Source of the DNA: Nitrospirota bacterium
Lineage (GTDB): Bacteria; Nitrospirota; UBA9217
Length of the DNA stretch: 5,824 bases
Direction of reading: 5' to 3'
Assembly (NCBI GenBank): GCA_013334545.1
Contig: JAAXXJ010000202.1
Coordinates: forward strand, 1-5,824
Part shown: one piece after another, positions 1 through 5,533 of the stretch
How positions within the stretch are numbered: position 1 is the first letter of the stretch
How the letters are laid out: each line of letters opens with the position of its first letter
Made by a program: the position numbers and the translations under genes
The notes under the pieces: model-generated
Databases searched by the model: none
What the model saw: only the letters and a program-made list of their open reading frames with translations
What the model was told of the DNA's origin: nothing

Positions 1-1
1 C

Positions 2-694
2 ATCACGTCCTATTTCAAGGCGTATCGCGTGCTGGGCGATACCGGCCTCAAGGACTTCGCGCTTGCCAGTCTCGACCGCATCATCCGGGAGCGGTCCAAT
101 GACGGTGTGCTCCTGCATTGCGAAGGCGTTCCGGCCGTGCTGGATGATCATGTCTATCTTGTCGAGGCGCTGGTTGCCGCCTACGAAGCGACCGGCGATC
201 GTGCCCGGCTGGACCTCGCGGTCATGTTCATGGACCGGTGCGTCGCGCTGTTCGGGGACAGCGCAGGCGGCTTTTTCGACACCGAGGCCGAGGTGCTCGG
301 CACGCGGCTCAAGCGCATCGAGGACATCCCACATCCATCGGCGAACGCTGTCGTCATCATGCTGCTGATCAAAATGTTTCACATCACGGGCAGGGAATCC
401 TACCACGCTGCTGCCGAACGTTCGCTCCGCATTTTTGCCGCTGCGGTGCGCGAGATGAGCATCCATGCCGGGACCTATTTCTGCGCCCTCGACGCCTGGT
501 TCACGACGCTCAAGCTGACGGTGGAGGCCCGGCCCGACAGCGTACTCGCCCGCGCGGCAATGCGCCTCACCGGCCCGTACACGTCGCTGGTGTACGGCAA
601 GGAACAAGGAAGGATCATCCCGTGCGTCAACGAGACCTGCTATGAGCCGGTCACGAATGAGGCCGGCCTGCAGCAGTATGCGGCAGGAACCTAG
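2..694 (+). CDS. C-terminal part of YyaL/SSP411-type protein (thioredoxin-domain, glycosidase-like fold), 5' truncated
   Basis: The reading frame is open from position 2 (ATC) to a TAG at 692-694, giving 230 visible residues with no start inside the window that needs to be used. Motifs fit the C-terminal part of the YyaL/SSP411 (spermatogenesis-associated protein 20-like) family: LDDHVYLVEALVAAYEATGD early on, GGFFDT near residue 93, then HPSANAVVIMLLIKMFHITG, and a terminal CVNETCYEPVTNEAGLQ segment equivalent to the short Cys-containing tail of the family. Full-length members are roughly 600-750 residues with an N-terminal thioredoxin-like domain (DUF255) and an (alpha/alpha)6 barrel; only the end of the barrel is here. 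The biochemical function of the family is not well established. The gene is separated from pal by 169 bases with a separate promoter, so it is probably not co-regulated with it. The family call is fairly secure; the role is unknown. Confidence 0.8.
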   Translation: MTSYFKAYRVLGDTGLKDFALASLDRIIRERSNDGVLLHCEGVPAVLDDHVYLVEALVAAYEATGDRARLDLAVMFMDRCVALFGDSAGGFFDTEAEVLGTRLKRIEDIPHPSANAVVIMLLIKMFHITGRESYHAAAERSLRIFAAAVREMSIHAGTYFCALDAWFTTLKLTVEARPDSVLARAAMRLTGPYTSLVYGKEQGRIIPCVNETCYEPVTNEAGLQQYAAGT

Positions 695-727
695 GGCCGC
701 CGGATGGCTCCCTGTCCCAACTTTTTT
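693..727 (+). terminator. Weak candidate terminator after the YyaL-type gene
   Basis: AGGG at 693-696 can pair with CCCT at 710-713, and CC at 697-698 with GG at 706-707 across a two-base bulge. A run of six T follows at 722-727. The stem is short and broken and sits 8 bases from the T run, so this is only a possible Rho-independent terminator. It is in the right place, directly at the stop codon of the upstream gene. Confidence 0.25.
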
Positions 728-752
728 CCTCAAGCACCATAAAACCTGTTAA

Positions 753-782
753 TTGACAAACACGCGAACGGTATGCTATCCT
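753..782 (+). promoter_or_regulatory. Sigma70-type promoter for pal
   Basis: A perfect -35 hexamer TTGACA (753-758) is followed after 18 bases by TATCCT (777-782), which matches 4 of 6 consensus -10 bases. Transcription would start near 789, giving a leader of about 75 bases before the pal ATG at 864. An exact 10-bp palindrome, AGATGCATCT, lies in the leader at 798-807; its meaning is unknown. The -35 box is convincing, the -10 less so. Confidence 0.6.
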
Positions 783-863
783 AGTTTGGGTAGCAGCAGA
801 TGCATCTTCTCTTGCCCCGACACGCACTTCGGACCTTATAAATAATTTTACAAGGAGGATATC

Positions 864-1442
864 ATGAAGAGAACGATGATGGTGTTGTTGTCGCTGGTCC
901 TGATGCTGAGCCTCGCGGTATTATATGGCTGTCCCAAGAAGGCAGAGGTGGCATCGGCGCCTGAGCAGCCTCAGAAAGTTGAGCCGGCCCCGGCGAAGTC
1001 GGCCGAGGACATAGCCGCTGAGAAAGCCGCCGCAGAGAAGCGCGCCGCTGAGGCAGCCGCAAGGGCCGCCGAGGAAGAGAAAGCCCGCGAAGCGGCCGCC
1101 AAGGCCGCGGCTGGTCTCCAGCCGATCTATTTCGACTTCGACAAGTCCTTTATCCGCGATGATGCCAAACCGGTCATGAAGGCGAACGCCGAGTACCTCA
1201 AGGCGAACCCCAAGGTGAAGGTCCGCATCGAGGGCAACTGCGACGAGCGCGGCACCATCGAATACAACCAGGCCCTGGGTCAGCGCCGTGCGGCTGCTGC
1301 CAAGAAATACCTCACGGACATGGGCATCTCGGCAAAACGCATCTCGCTCATCAGCTACGGCAAGGAGAAGCCCATCTGTTCACAGAGCACCGAGGATTGC
1401 TGGCAGAAGAACCGGCGGGATGACCTCATCGCCGCCGAGTGA
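864..1442 (+). CDS. pal: Peptidoglycan-associated lipoprotein Pal (OmpA-like domain)
   Basis: Pal is an outer membrane lipoprotein that grips peptidoglycan and works with the Tol proteins in outer membrane constriction and stability. The 192-residue product has a lipoprotein signal with Cys23 as the lipid anchor (VLYGC; Tyr at the -2 position is unusual). An Ala/Glu/Lys-rich, probably helical linker spans residues 44-84. The OmpA_C-like domain covers about 86-192: IYFDFD (88-93), EGNCDERG (123-130), NQALGQRRA (135-143), YGKEKP and a closing NRR (183-185), the elements that bind meso-diaminopimelate in this family. The EGNCDERG segment has Asn-Cys where E. coli Pal has His-Ala. Cys172 and Cys179 flank a short loop and could form a disulfide. 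The start is fixed by AAGGAGG at 852-858, five bases before ATG. cpoB follows, as in many Tol-Pal clusters, but tolB is not upstream in this window and a terminator lies just downstream. Confidence 0.93.
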   Translation: MKRTMMVLLSLVLMLSLAVLYGCPKKAEVASAPEQPQKVEPAPAKSAEDIAAEKAAAEKRAAEAAARAAEEEKAREAAAKAAAGLQPIYFDFDKSFIRDDAKPVMKANAEYLKANPKVKVRIEGNCDERGTIEYNQALGQRRAAAAKKYLTDMGISAKRISLISYGKEKPICSQSTEDCWQKNRRDDLIAAE

Positions 1443-1448
1443 TCATGC

Positions 1449-1492
1449 AAAGCGCGGGGAGGGGAGGCATTCCCGGTACCCGCGCTTTTTTT
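1449..1492 (+). terminator. Strong Rho-independent terminator between pal and cpoB
   Basis: AGCGCGGG at 1451-1458 pairs perfectly with CCCGCGCT at 1479-1486. The two A at 1449-1450 extend the stem into the T run (seven T at 1486-1492). The large loop holds its own small stem, GGGA (1462-1465) with TCCC (1471-1474). This is a textbook GC-rich stem plus U-tract. It starts seven bases after the pal stop and ends 30 bases before the cpoB start. Confidence 0.85.
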
Positions 1493-1522
1493 ATCGTACT
1501 GCCCCAGGAGACCTGCAAGATC

Positions 1523-2329
1523 ATGAGCAAGAAAGCCCTGCTGACCATTACCACGCTTGTCTTCGCCGCCGGCTGCGCACCGCAGGCGGAGCTCGTAAAG
1601 CTCCGCAACGAGATGAACGACCTTCGCACGGAGACGCGCTCGGAGATCAAAGACCTGAAGGGTATCGAGAAGCGGCAGGACCAGCTTGCGGCGGACGTCA
1701 AGAGCACCTCCGACCTCCAGAGGTCCATTGCCGATCAGGGTGCGCAGTTCGACCAGCTGGTAACAGACCTCCAGATCATGCAGGGGAAGCTCGAGGAGAA
1801 CAACTTCCGCATGAAGGAGATGTCGCAGAAGCTGGACGACAAGGCTTACCGGCTCTCGGAGCTCACCGCGCGGGTAGACCAGCTTGAGAGCAAGCTGAAG
1901 TCGGCCCCCTCCGGCACCCCGGTCCCGGATAAAAAAACGGAGGCAAAGACCCTCGGACCGTCGGAAGCGTACCAGCAGGCCAAGACCGACTACGACAAGG
2001 GGAACTTCGACCTTGCCATCGCCGGGTTCGGGAACTACCTGAAGCAGTTCCCCGACGCCAGCCAGGCGGACAGCGCCCAGTACTGGATCGGCGAAAGTTA
2101 CTACAGCAAGAAGGAGTACGGGAAGGCGATCGAGGAGTTCAGCAAGGTCCTGAAGGACCATCCGAAGAGCGAGAAGGCCCCCGGCGCCCGGTTGAAGATC
2201 GGCTATTCCTATCTGAACGAGAGGAACAACGCAAAGGCCAAGGAACACCTTAACAGGGTTATCAAGGATTACCCCGCCAGCAAGGAAGCCGCGCTTGCCA
2301 AGGAGAAGCTGAAGAAGATCGGGAAGTAG
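1523..2329 (+). CDS. cpoB: CpoB/YbgF-type lipoprotein: coiled coil plus TPR repeats (Tol-Pal system)
   Basis: CpoB (YbgF) links Tol-Pal constriction with septal peptidoglycan synthesis in the periplasm in enterobacteria; the same role is inferred here. The 268-residue product starts at ATG 1523, chosen because it gives a clean lipoprotein signal (MSKKALLTITTLVFAAGC, Cys18). A weak AGGAG at 1506-1510 lies 12 bases upstream, longer than ideal. The frame is open back to a GTG at 1439 overlapping the pal stop, but that start would translate the terminator and bury the signal. Residues 22-126 are heptad-like, charged coiled coil. A linker rich in Pro/Lys (127-145) leads to three TPR units at about 147-182, 184-219 and 221-256, the YbgF C-terminal arrangement. 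E. coli CpoB has a cleaved signal rather than a lipid anchor; a lipidated version is an observed difference. How it is transcribed past the upstream terminator is unclear (read-through or an unseen promoter). Confidence 0.88.
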   Translation: MSKKALLTITTLVFAAGCAPQAELVKLRNEMNDLRTETRSEIKDLKGIEKRQDQLAADVKSTSDLQRSIADQGAQFDQLVTDLQIMQGKLEENNFRMKEMSQKLDDKAYRLSELTARVDQLESKLKSAPSGTPVPDKKTEAKTLGPSEAYQQAKTDYDKGNFDLAIAGFGNYLKQFPDASQADSAQYWIGESYYSKKEYGKAIEEFSKVLKDHPKSEKAPGARLKIGYSYLNERNNAKAKEHLNRVIKDYPASKEAALAKEKLKKIGK

Positions 2330-2462
2330 CGACCTTCGCTTCGTTATTGGCACCTGGACAATCGGCTTTGCCCACAATCGTTATTCCCCCCGTCCCGGTC
2401 CCGCTTGCTGATCTGTTTAAAGGCTTTTCTCTCCTGTTCTGAACGTATCTTCCAATATGCCC

Positions 2463-2478
2463 TGTAGCAAATGCTACA
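2463..2478. promoter_or_regulatory. 16-bp dyad, candidate activator or repressor site
   Basis: TGTAGCA (2463-2469) and TGCTACA (2472-2478) form a perfect seven-base inverted repeat around AA. Its centre is about 127 bases upstream of the start predicted from the sigma54-like element, the usual distance for an enhancer-binding activator. A second inverted repeat, CATGA-TTT-TCATG, overlaps its right end (2477-2489). Which protein binds is unknown, and no regulator gene is in the window. Confidence 0.4.
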
Positions 2479-2538
2479 TGATTTTCATGAGGCGCTCCAG
2501 TCCCCCTCTCCCACCGACAGCAAGACATTCCGAACCTA

Positions 2539-2566
2539 TTGATTCATTGAGGCAAATCGATATCAT
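2539..2566 (+). promoter_or_regulatory. Weak sigma70-like alternative promoter
   Basis: TTGATT (2539-2544) and TATCAT (2561-2566) are separated by 16 bases. The -10 matches five of six consensus bases and the -35 four of six. Hits of this quality are expected by chance in AT-rich spacers; it is listed as the competitor to the sigma54-like site. Confidence 0.25.
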
Positions 2567-2570
2567 TTCT

Positions 2571-2587
2571 TTGGCGAAACTATTGCT
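2571..2587 (+). promoter_or_regulatory. Candidate sigma54 (-24/-12) promoter for the efflux operon
   Basis: TTGGC at 2571-2575 and TTGCT at 2583-2587 place the key GG (2573-2574) and GC (2585-2586) with exactly the ten-base gap of the sigma54 consensus (TGGCACG, four bases, TTGCW). The mismatches are in the ACG part of the -24 element. The predicted start is near 2598, leaving a leader of about 64 bases before the ATG at 2662. The dyad at 2463-2478 is suitably placed for an activator. NtrC-family control of metal efflux operons is known in other bacteria, so the idea is reasonable but unproven. Confidence 0.5.
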
Positions 2588-2600
2588 ATACCATTCATAA

Positions 2601-2628
2601 GGTCTAACCAGGGGCACCGGCCAAGACC
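2601..2628 (+). other. Candidate leader hairpin at the 5' end of the efflux mRNA
   Basis: GGTCT at 2601-2605 pairs with AGACC at 2624-2628, and CC at 2608-2609 can pair with GG at 2619-2620 inside it. If transcription starts near 2598 the hairpin would sit at the extreme 5' end of the message, where such stems often stabilise mRNA. There is no T run after it, so it is not a terminator. Confidence 0.3.
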
Positions 2629-2661
2629 TGAACATTATTCTTTTCGAGGGAGGCAAGGAGC

Positions 2662-3051
2662 ATGAAGAAGCTGCTGATGGTTGGATTCGCAATGCTGTTG
2701 AGCACCGGCGTGGCGCTGGCAAAGGACTATGAAGTAAAGAAAAAAGCGGGGGACTTCGACGTGGTCGTTACGATCGACAAGAATCCACCGGTGACGGGTG
2801 ACAATGGCGTGACCGTATCGGTGAAGGATGCGGCAGGGAAGGCGGTCAAGGACGCGAAGGTGGTCATCGACTACTCGATGCCGGCCATGCCGGGCATGCC
2901 GCCCATGAACTACAAGGCCGACGCGATGCTGAGGGGTGACGTATACACGGCGACCATGAACCTTTCCATGGCCGGCCCTTGGAACGTCGCCGTCAAGATA
3001 AGCGCCGGCGGCAAGACCGGCAGCATGAAGTTCACCGTCGACGCGAAGTAA
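2662..3051 (+). CDS. Small exported YtkA/FixH-like protein with Met-rich loop, efflux-associated
   Basis: The 129-residue product begins with a Sec signal peptide, MKKLLMVGFAMLLSTGVALA, likely cut after Ala20 (ALA|KDY), so it is periplasmic or surface-exposed. The mature part reads as one small beta-sandwich like the YtkA/FixH-like domain: a VTVSVKDAAGKAVKDAKVVIDYSMPAMPGM stretch (50-79), then GDVYTATMNLSMAGPWNVAVKI (92-113). Met73, 76, 79 and 82 are spaced every three residues with Pro, and Met89, 99 and 103 follow; thioether-rich loops of this kind commonly bind Cu(I) or Ag(I), an inference here. It is the first gene of the efflux operon, 26 bases before the outer membrane factor. GGGAGG at 2648-2653, eight bases upstream, is the likely ribosome site; a second AAGGAG ends one base before ATG and is too close. 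It could be a CusF-like metal carrier by analogy; it is not a CusF homologue that I can recognise. Confidence 0.75.
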   Translation: MKKLLMVGFAMLLSTGVALAKDYEVKKKAGDFDVVVTIDKNPPVTGDNGVTVSVKDAAGKAVKDAKVVIDYSMPAMPGMPPMNYKADAMLRGDVYTATMNLSMAGPWNVAVKISAGGKTGSMKFTVDAK

Positions 3052-3057
3052 CTTCAT

Positions 3058-3085
3058 TGCGGATTTCGGACTGCGGCATGCGGAT
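3058..3085 (+). repeat. Four-copy tandem heptamer repeat (TGCGGAT type)
   Basis: Four consecutive seven-base units run without a gap: TGCGGAT (3058-3064), TTCGGAC (3065-3071), TGCGGCA (3072-3078), TGCGGAT (3079-3085). The array fills the spacer after the YtkA-like gene and runs over the most likely start codon of the next gene (ATG at 3078). It looks like a small member of the short tandem heptamer repeat class seen in some bacterial spacers. Confidence 0.6.
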
Positions 3086-4400
3086 TAAGAGCATTACCAT
3101 AAGGATCATGCATCTGGTCATCGCTGCGGCTACGCTGTTCCTGTTTTCGGCGCGGATTATGGCAGCAGAGACCGTGGCGCCGCTCGAACTGCAGCCGCTG
3201 ATCCAGGAGGCGCTCAAGAACAATCATGAGGTCTGGGTCGCCGAGGCGAAGTGGAAGGGTTCGGCGTCACGGGTCAAGCTGGCGGGGAGCCTTCCGGACC
3301 CCATGGTCATGATCGGTTACCAGAACGAGGGGTGGAGCAAGTACTCCTACGGCAAGACGGAAGGAGCACAGTGGATATACGGGGTCTCCCAAATGTTCCC
3401 GTTCCCGGGCAAGCGCGCGCTCAAGGAGGAGATGGCAGCGCGGGACGCCGATACAGCGGCGGCCATGCATCGGGCAGCCCAGCTCGGAACCGTGGCGCGG
3501 GTGAAGGAGCTCTACTTCGATCTCTTGCAGGCCTACAAGGAGCTTGACCTGGTCCGGGAGCGTGCCTCGCTGTTCAGCAGGATCGAGGAGGCGGCACTGG
3601 CACGGTATGCCACGGGCATGGGGCAGCAGCAGGAAGTGCTGATGGCCCAGACGGAGAAGTACATGCTCCTCGAACGGGAGGCCATGCTGAAGCAGAAGCG
3701 GCAGGCCGTCGAGGCCATGCTGACCGCTACCGTGGGACGGGAAGGGGGCACTCCGTTCGGCAGGCCGGTTGAGCTGCCGGCCACGCCCTTTTTCGCGTCG
3801 GGGGATGACCTGATCCGGCAGGCACTCGAGAACTCGCCCGAGGTCCGGTCGCGGGAGAAGATGCTCTCGGCCTCTCAGGCGGGGGTCCACATGGCCGAGA
3901 AGGAGTACTATCCCGATGTGACCCTGGCCGGCACCGTACTCAAGCGAAGCGGAGATTTTCAGGATATGTGGGCACTGACTGCCACGTTCAACATCCCGCT
4001 CTATTTCAAGTCGCGGCAAGATCAGGCCCTGGCTTCTGCCCGTGCCATGTCGTCTGCCGCGATTCACGATCTCGCGGGGATCAAGGCCATGCTTACGGCG
4101 AGCGTGCGGGACAACTATTCGATGGTCCGGTCTGCGGAGCAGCTGATGGACCTGTACCGCACCGGACTGATCCCCAAGACCAACCAGGATTTTGAACAAT
4201 CACTGACCAGCTACCGGAATGGCAAGATTGAAGAAATCACCGTCGTGAGCAGGCTGAAGTCGCTACTTGAATACGAGACCTCGTACTGGACGCAGTTCGT
4301 GGCGAGGGAAAAGGCGATCGCTCGGATCGAGGCGCTGACGGGGACGGACGACCAGGCTGCCGCACAGGGAGATGACCATGACCAGCAGGAACAGAAATAA
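3078..4400 (+). CDS. TolC-like outer membrane factor of heavy-metal RND efflux (CusC/CzcC type)
   Basis: This is the outer membrane exit duct of the tripartite pump. From ATG 3078 it is 440 residues, a normal length. The signal has a basic n-region (Arg2, Lys4, Arg9), a hydrophobic core at 13-24 and cleavage near MAA|ETV (residue 30); there is no lipobox Cys, unlike CusC. Two outer-membrane-efflux repeats follow: LIQEALKNNHEVWVAEA (41-57) with SLPDPM (71-76) and SQMFPFPGKRALKEEMA (104-120), then LIRQALENSPEVRSREK (245-261) with YYPDVTL (278-283) and NIPLYF. Long helices between them form the periplasmic tunnel. The PDP and MFPFPGK signatures resemble the metal-efflux branch. The start is uncertain: 3078 has no clear ribosome site and lies in the heptamer repeat. 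ATG 3108 has AAGGA only two bases away and gives a signal without basic residues. The frame itself is open further upstream. The stop overlaps the adaptor gene by 23 bases, indicating translational coupling. Confidence 0.85.
   Translation: MRIKSITIRIMHLVIAAATLFLFSARIMAAETVAPLELQPLIQEALKNNHEVWVAEAKWKGSASRVKLAGSLPDPMVMIGYQNEGWSKYSYGKTEGAQWIYGVSQMFPFPGKRALKEEMAARDADTAAAMHRAAQLGTVARVKELYFDLLQAYKELDLVRERASLFSRIEEAALARYATGMGQQQEVLMAQTEKYMLLEREAMLKQKRQAVEAMLTATVGREGGTPFGRPVELPATPFFASGDDLIRQALENSPEVRSREKMLSASQAGVHMAEKEYYPDVTLAGTVLKRSGDFQDMWALTATFNIPLYFKSRQDQALASARAMSSAAIHDLAGIKAMLTASVRDNYSMVRSAEQLMDLYRTGLIPKTNQDFEQSLTSYRNGKIEEITVVSRLKSLLEYETSYWTQFVAREKAIARIEALTGTDDQAAAQGDDHDQQEQK
4366..4371 (+). promoter_or_regulatory. 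Ribosome binding site that decides the adaptor start
   Basis: AGGGAG lies inside the end of the outer membrane factor gene. It directly abuts an ATG at 4372 but is six bases from the ATG at 4378, so the latter is the likely start. Confidence 0.6.
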
Positions 4401-5523
4401 CGGGCAGGGCATAGGAACAGCCTGCATCGCCATGATCGTTGCCGCGGCCCTGTTGTTCTTTCCCGCGGCAGGCGGGGCGCAGGAGCCGAAGCAGCAAGCA
4501 ACTGCAGCGCCCGCCGAAGCTGCGACGGTGGAGATCCCGCAGGACAAACAGCAGCTCATTGGCGTCAAGACCATCGTGGTCGCCCCGCGCCAGATCGGCA
4601 AGGTGATCAGGACCGTGGGCCGCGTTGAATACGACGAACGGAAGTTCGCGACGGTCAACATGAAGTTCGAGGGATGGATCGAGAAGCTGTTCGTCGATTA
4701 TACGGGAATGCGGGTCAAGAAAGGCGATCCCCTCGCCGAGGTGTACAGCCCCGAGCTCCTGGCGACTCAGCAGGAGTTCCTGAGCACGGTCCGGTGGGCC
4801 AAGTCTACGAGCGAGGCCAAGGACGGGGCAGTGGGCGGCATGCTCGCCCGGGACGCCGATGCGGTCCTCGACGCGGCTCGCCAGCGGCTCCGGCTCTGGG
4901 ACATTTCCGACGAGCAGATCAAGGCCATCGAGAATACCGGCAGAACGGTGCGCACCGTCACGCTCTACAGCCCCGTGGACGGCACGGTGGTCCAGAAGAA
5001 CGCGATCCAGGGCATGCGGGCGATGCCCGGCGAGAAGCTCTTCGACATCGCCGACCTGTCCACCCTATGGATCACCGCGGACCTCTATGAGCAGGAACTG
5101 CCGCTGATCGCTGCGGGCGAGACCGCGCAGATCAGCTTGAGCACGATGCCGGGGAAAGAGCTCACGGCGCAGCTCGAGTTCGTCTACCCCACGCTGACCG
5201 GGGATGCCCGGACCGTCAAGGTCCGGATGACGGTGCCCAATTCCGGCGGCAGGCTCAAGCCGCAGATGTTCGCGAACGTGGACATCAAGGTCGGCATAGG
5301 CAGGCGGCTCGCGGTGCCCGATGACGCGGTGCTCGACACGGGCACGCGCCAGATCGTTTACGTGGACAAGGGCGATGGGTACTTCGAGCCGCGGGAGGTA
5401 AAGCTCGGCCTGCATGCCGATGGGTACCGCGAGGTCCTGTCCGGCCTCAAGAACGGCGAGAAGGTAGCGCGGTCCGCAACGTTCCTCATCGATTCCGAGG
5501 CGCAGCTCAAGGGAATAAGATAG
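4378..5523 (+). CDS. RND efflux periplasmic adaptor (CusB/CzcB family)
   Basis: The adaptor bridges the inner membrane pump and the outer membrane factor. From ATG 4378 it is 381 residues. The signal peptide has Arg4/Arg6, a hydrophobic stretch at 12-30 and likely cleavage after Ala34 (GGA|QEP); there is no lipobox. The CusB/CzcB pattern is clear in order: IPQDKQQLIGVKT (53-65), GRVEYDERKFATV (81-93), first half of the lipoyl-like domain KFEGWIEKLFVDYTGMRVKKGDPLAEVYSPEL (96-127), a short helical hairpin (about 128-187), second lipoyl half YSPVDGTVVQKNAIQGMRAMPGEKLFDIADLSTLW (197-231), beta-barrel (about 232-305), and a membrane-proximal domain ending FLIDSEAQL (369-377). It lacks the N-terminal Cys/His metal-binding domain found in some relatives. 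It also shows no Met cluster before the first lipoyl strands, where CusB binds Cu(I), so substrate is open. The gene overlaps the preceding one by 23 bases and is followed by a 196-base spacer that is mostly a large inverted repeat. Confidence 0.9.
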   Translation: MTSRNRNNGQGIGTACIAMIVAAALLFFPAAGGAQEPKQQATAAPAEAATVEIPQDKQQLIGVKTIVVAPRQIGKVIRTVGRVEYDERKFATVNMKFEGWIEKLFVDYTGMRVKKGDPLAEVYSPELLATQQEFLSTVRWAKSTSEAKDGAVGGMLARDADAVLDAARQRLRLWDISDEQIKAIENTGRTVRTVTLYSPVDGTVVQKNAIQGMRAMPGEKLFDIADLSTLWITADLYEQELPLIAAGETAQISLSTMPGKELTAQLEFVYPTLTGDARTVKVRMTVPNSGGRLKPQMFANVDIKVGIGRRLAVPDDAVLDTGTRQIVYVDKGDGYFEPREVKLGLHADGYREVLSGLKNGEKVARSATFLIDSEAQLKGIR

Positions 5524-5533
5524 AACAACGTCT

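Larger units (their letters stand above)
2330..2661. other. 332-base intergenic control region between cpoB and the efflux operon
   Basis: This spacer is visibly richer in A and T than its flanking genes and holds no supported gene. I see no clear terminator for cpoB; GCGA/TCGC at 2329-2339 is only a four-base stem without a good T run. The second half holds the candidate control elements listed separately: a dyad at 2463-2478 with a second overlapping inverted repeat at 2477-2489 (CATGA, TTT, TCATG), a sigma54-like promoter at 2571-2587, a weaker sigma70-like alternative at 2539-2566, and a leader hairpin at 2601-2628. The heptamer ACAATCG occurs twice in the first third, near 2356 and 2375, without obvious meaning. 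Confidence 0.6.

Noticed and set aside
837..842. TATAAA as a -10 box close to pal
   Set aside because: No -35-like hexamer at 16-18 bases upstream, and the leader would be very short; the TTGACA promoter at 753 is preferred.
1439..1522. GTG at 1439 as the cpoB start overlapping the pal stop
   Set aside because: It would translate the terminator hairpin and place 28 extra residues before a clean lipoprotein signal; ATG 1523 is better.
2347..2369. TGGCAC ... TTTGC as a sigma54 promoter just after cpoB
   Set aside because: The distance between the GG and GC elements is too long for a -24/-12 promoter.
1355..2377. 340-codon open frame on the minus strand
   Set aside because: It is antisense to cpoB and the end of pal, both secure by family motifs. 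Its Leu/Val/Arg-rich translation has no recognisable domain; it is a by-product of GC-rich codon use.
2457..2600. 47-codon open frame beginning MPCSKCYMIF in the cpoB-efflux spacer
   Set aside because: It has a CxxC motif, but there is no ribosome site upstream, the composition is not gene-like, and it runs across the dyad and the sigma54-like promoter.
3267..4199. 310-codon open frame on the minus strand
   Set aside because: It lies wholly antisense to the outer membrane factor gene; its His/Arg/Leu-rich translation has no signature.
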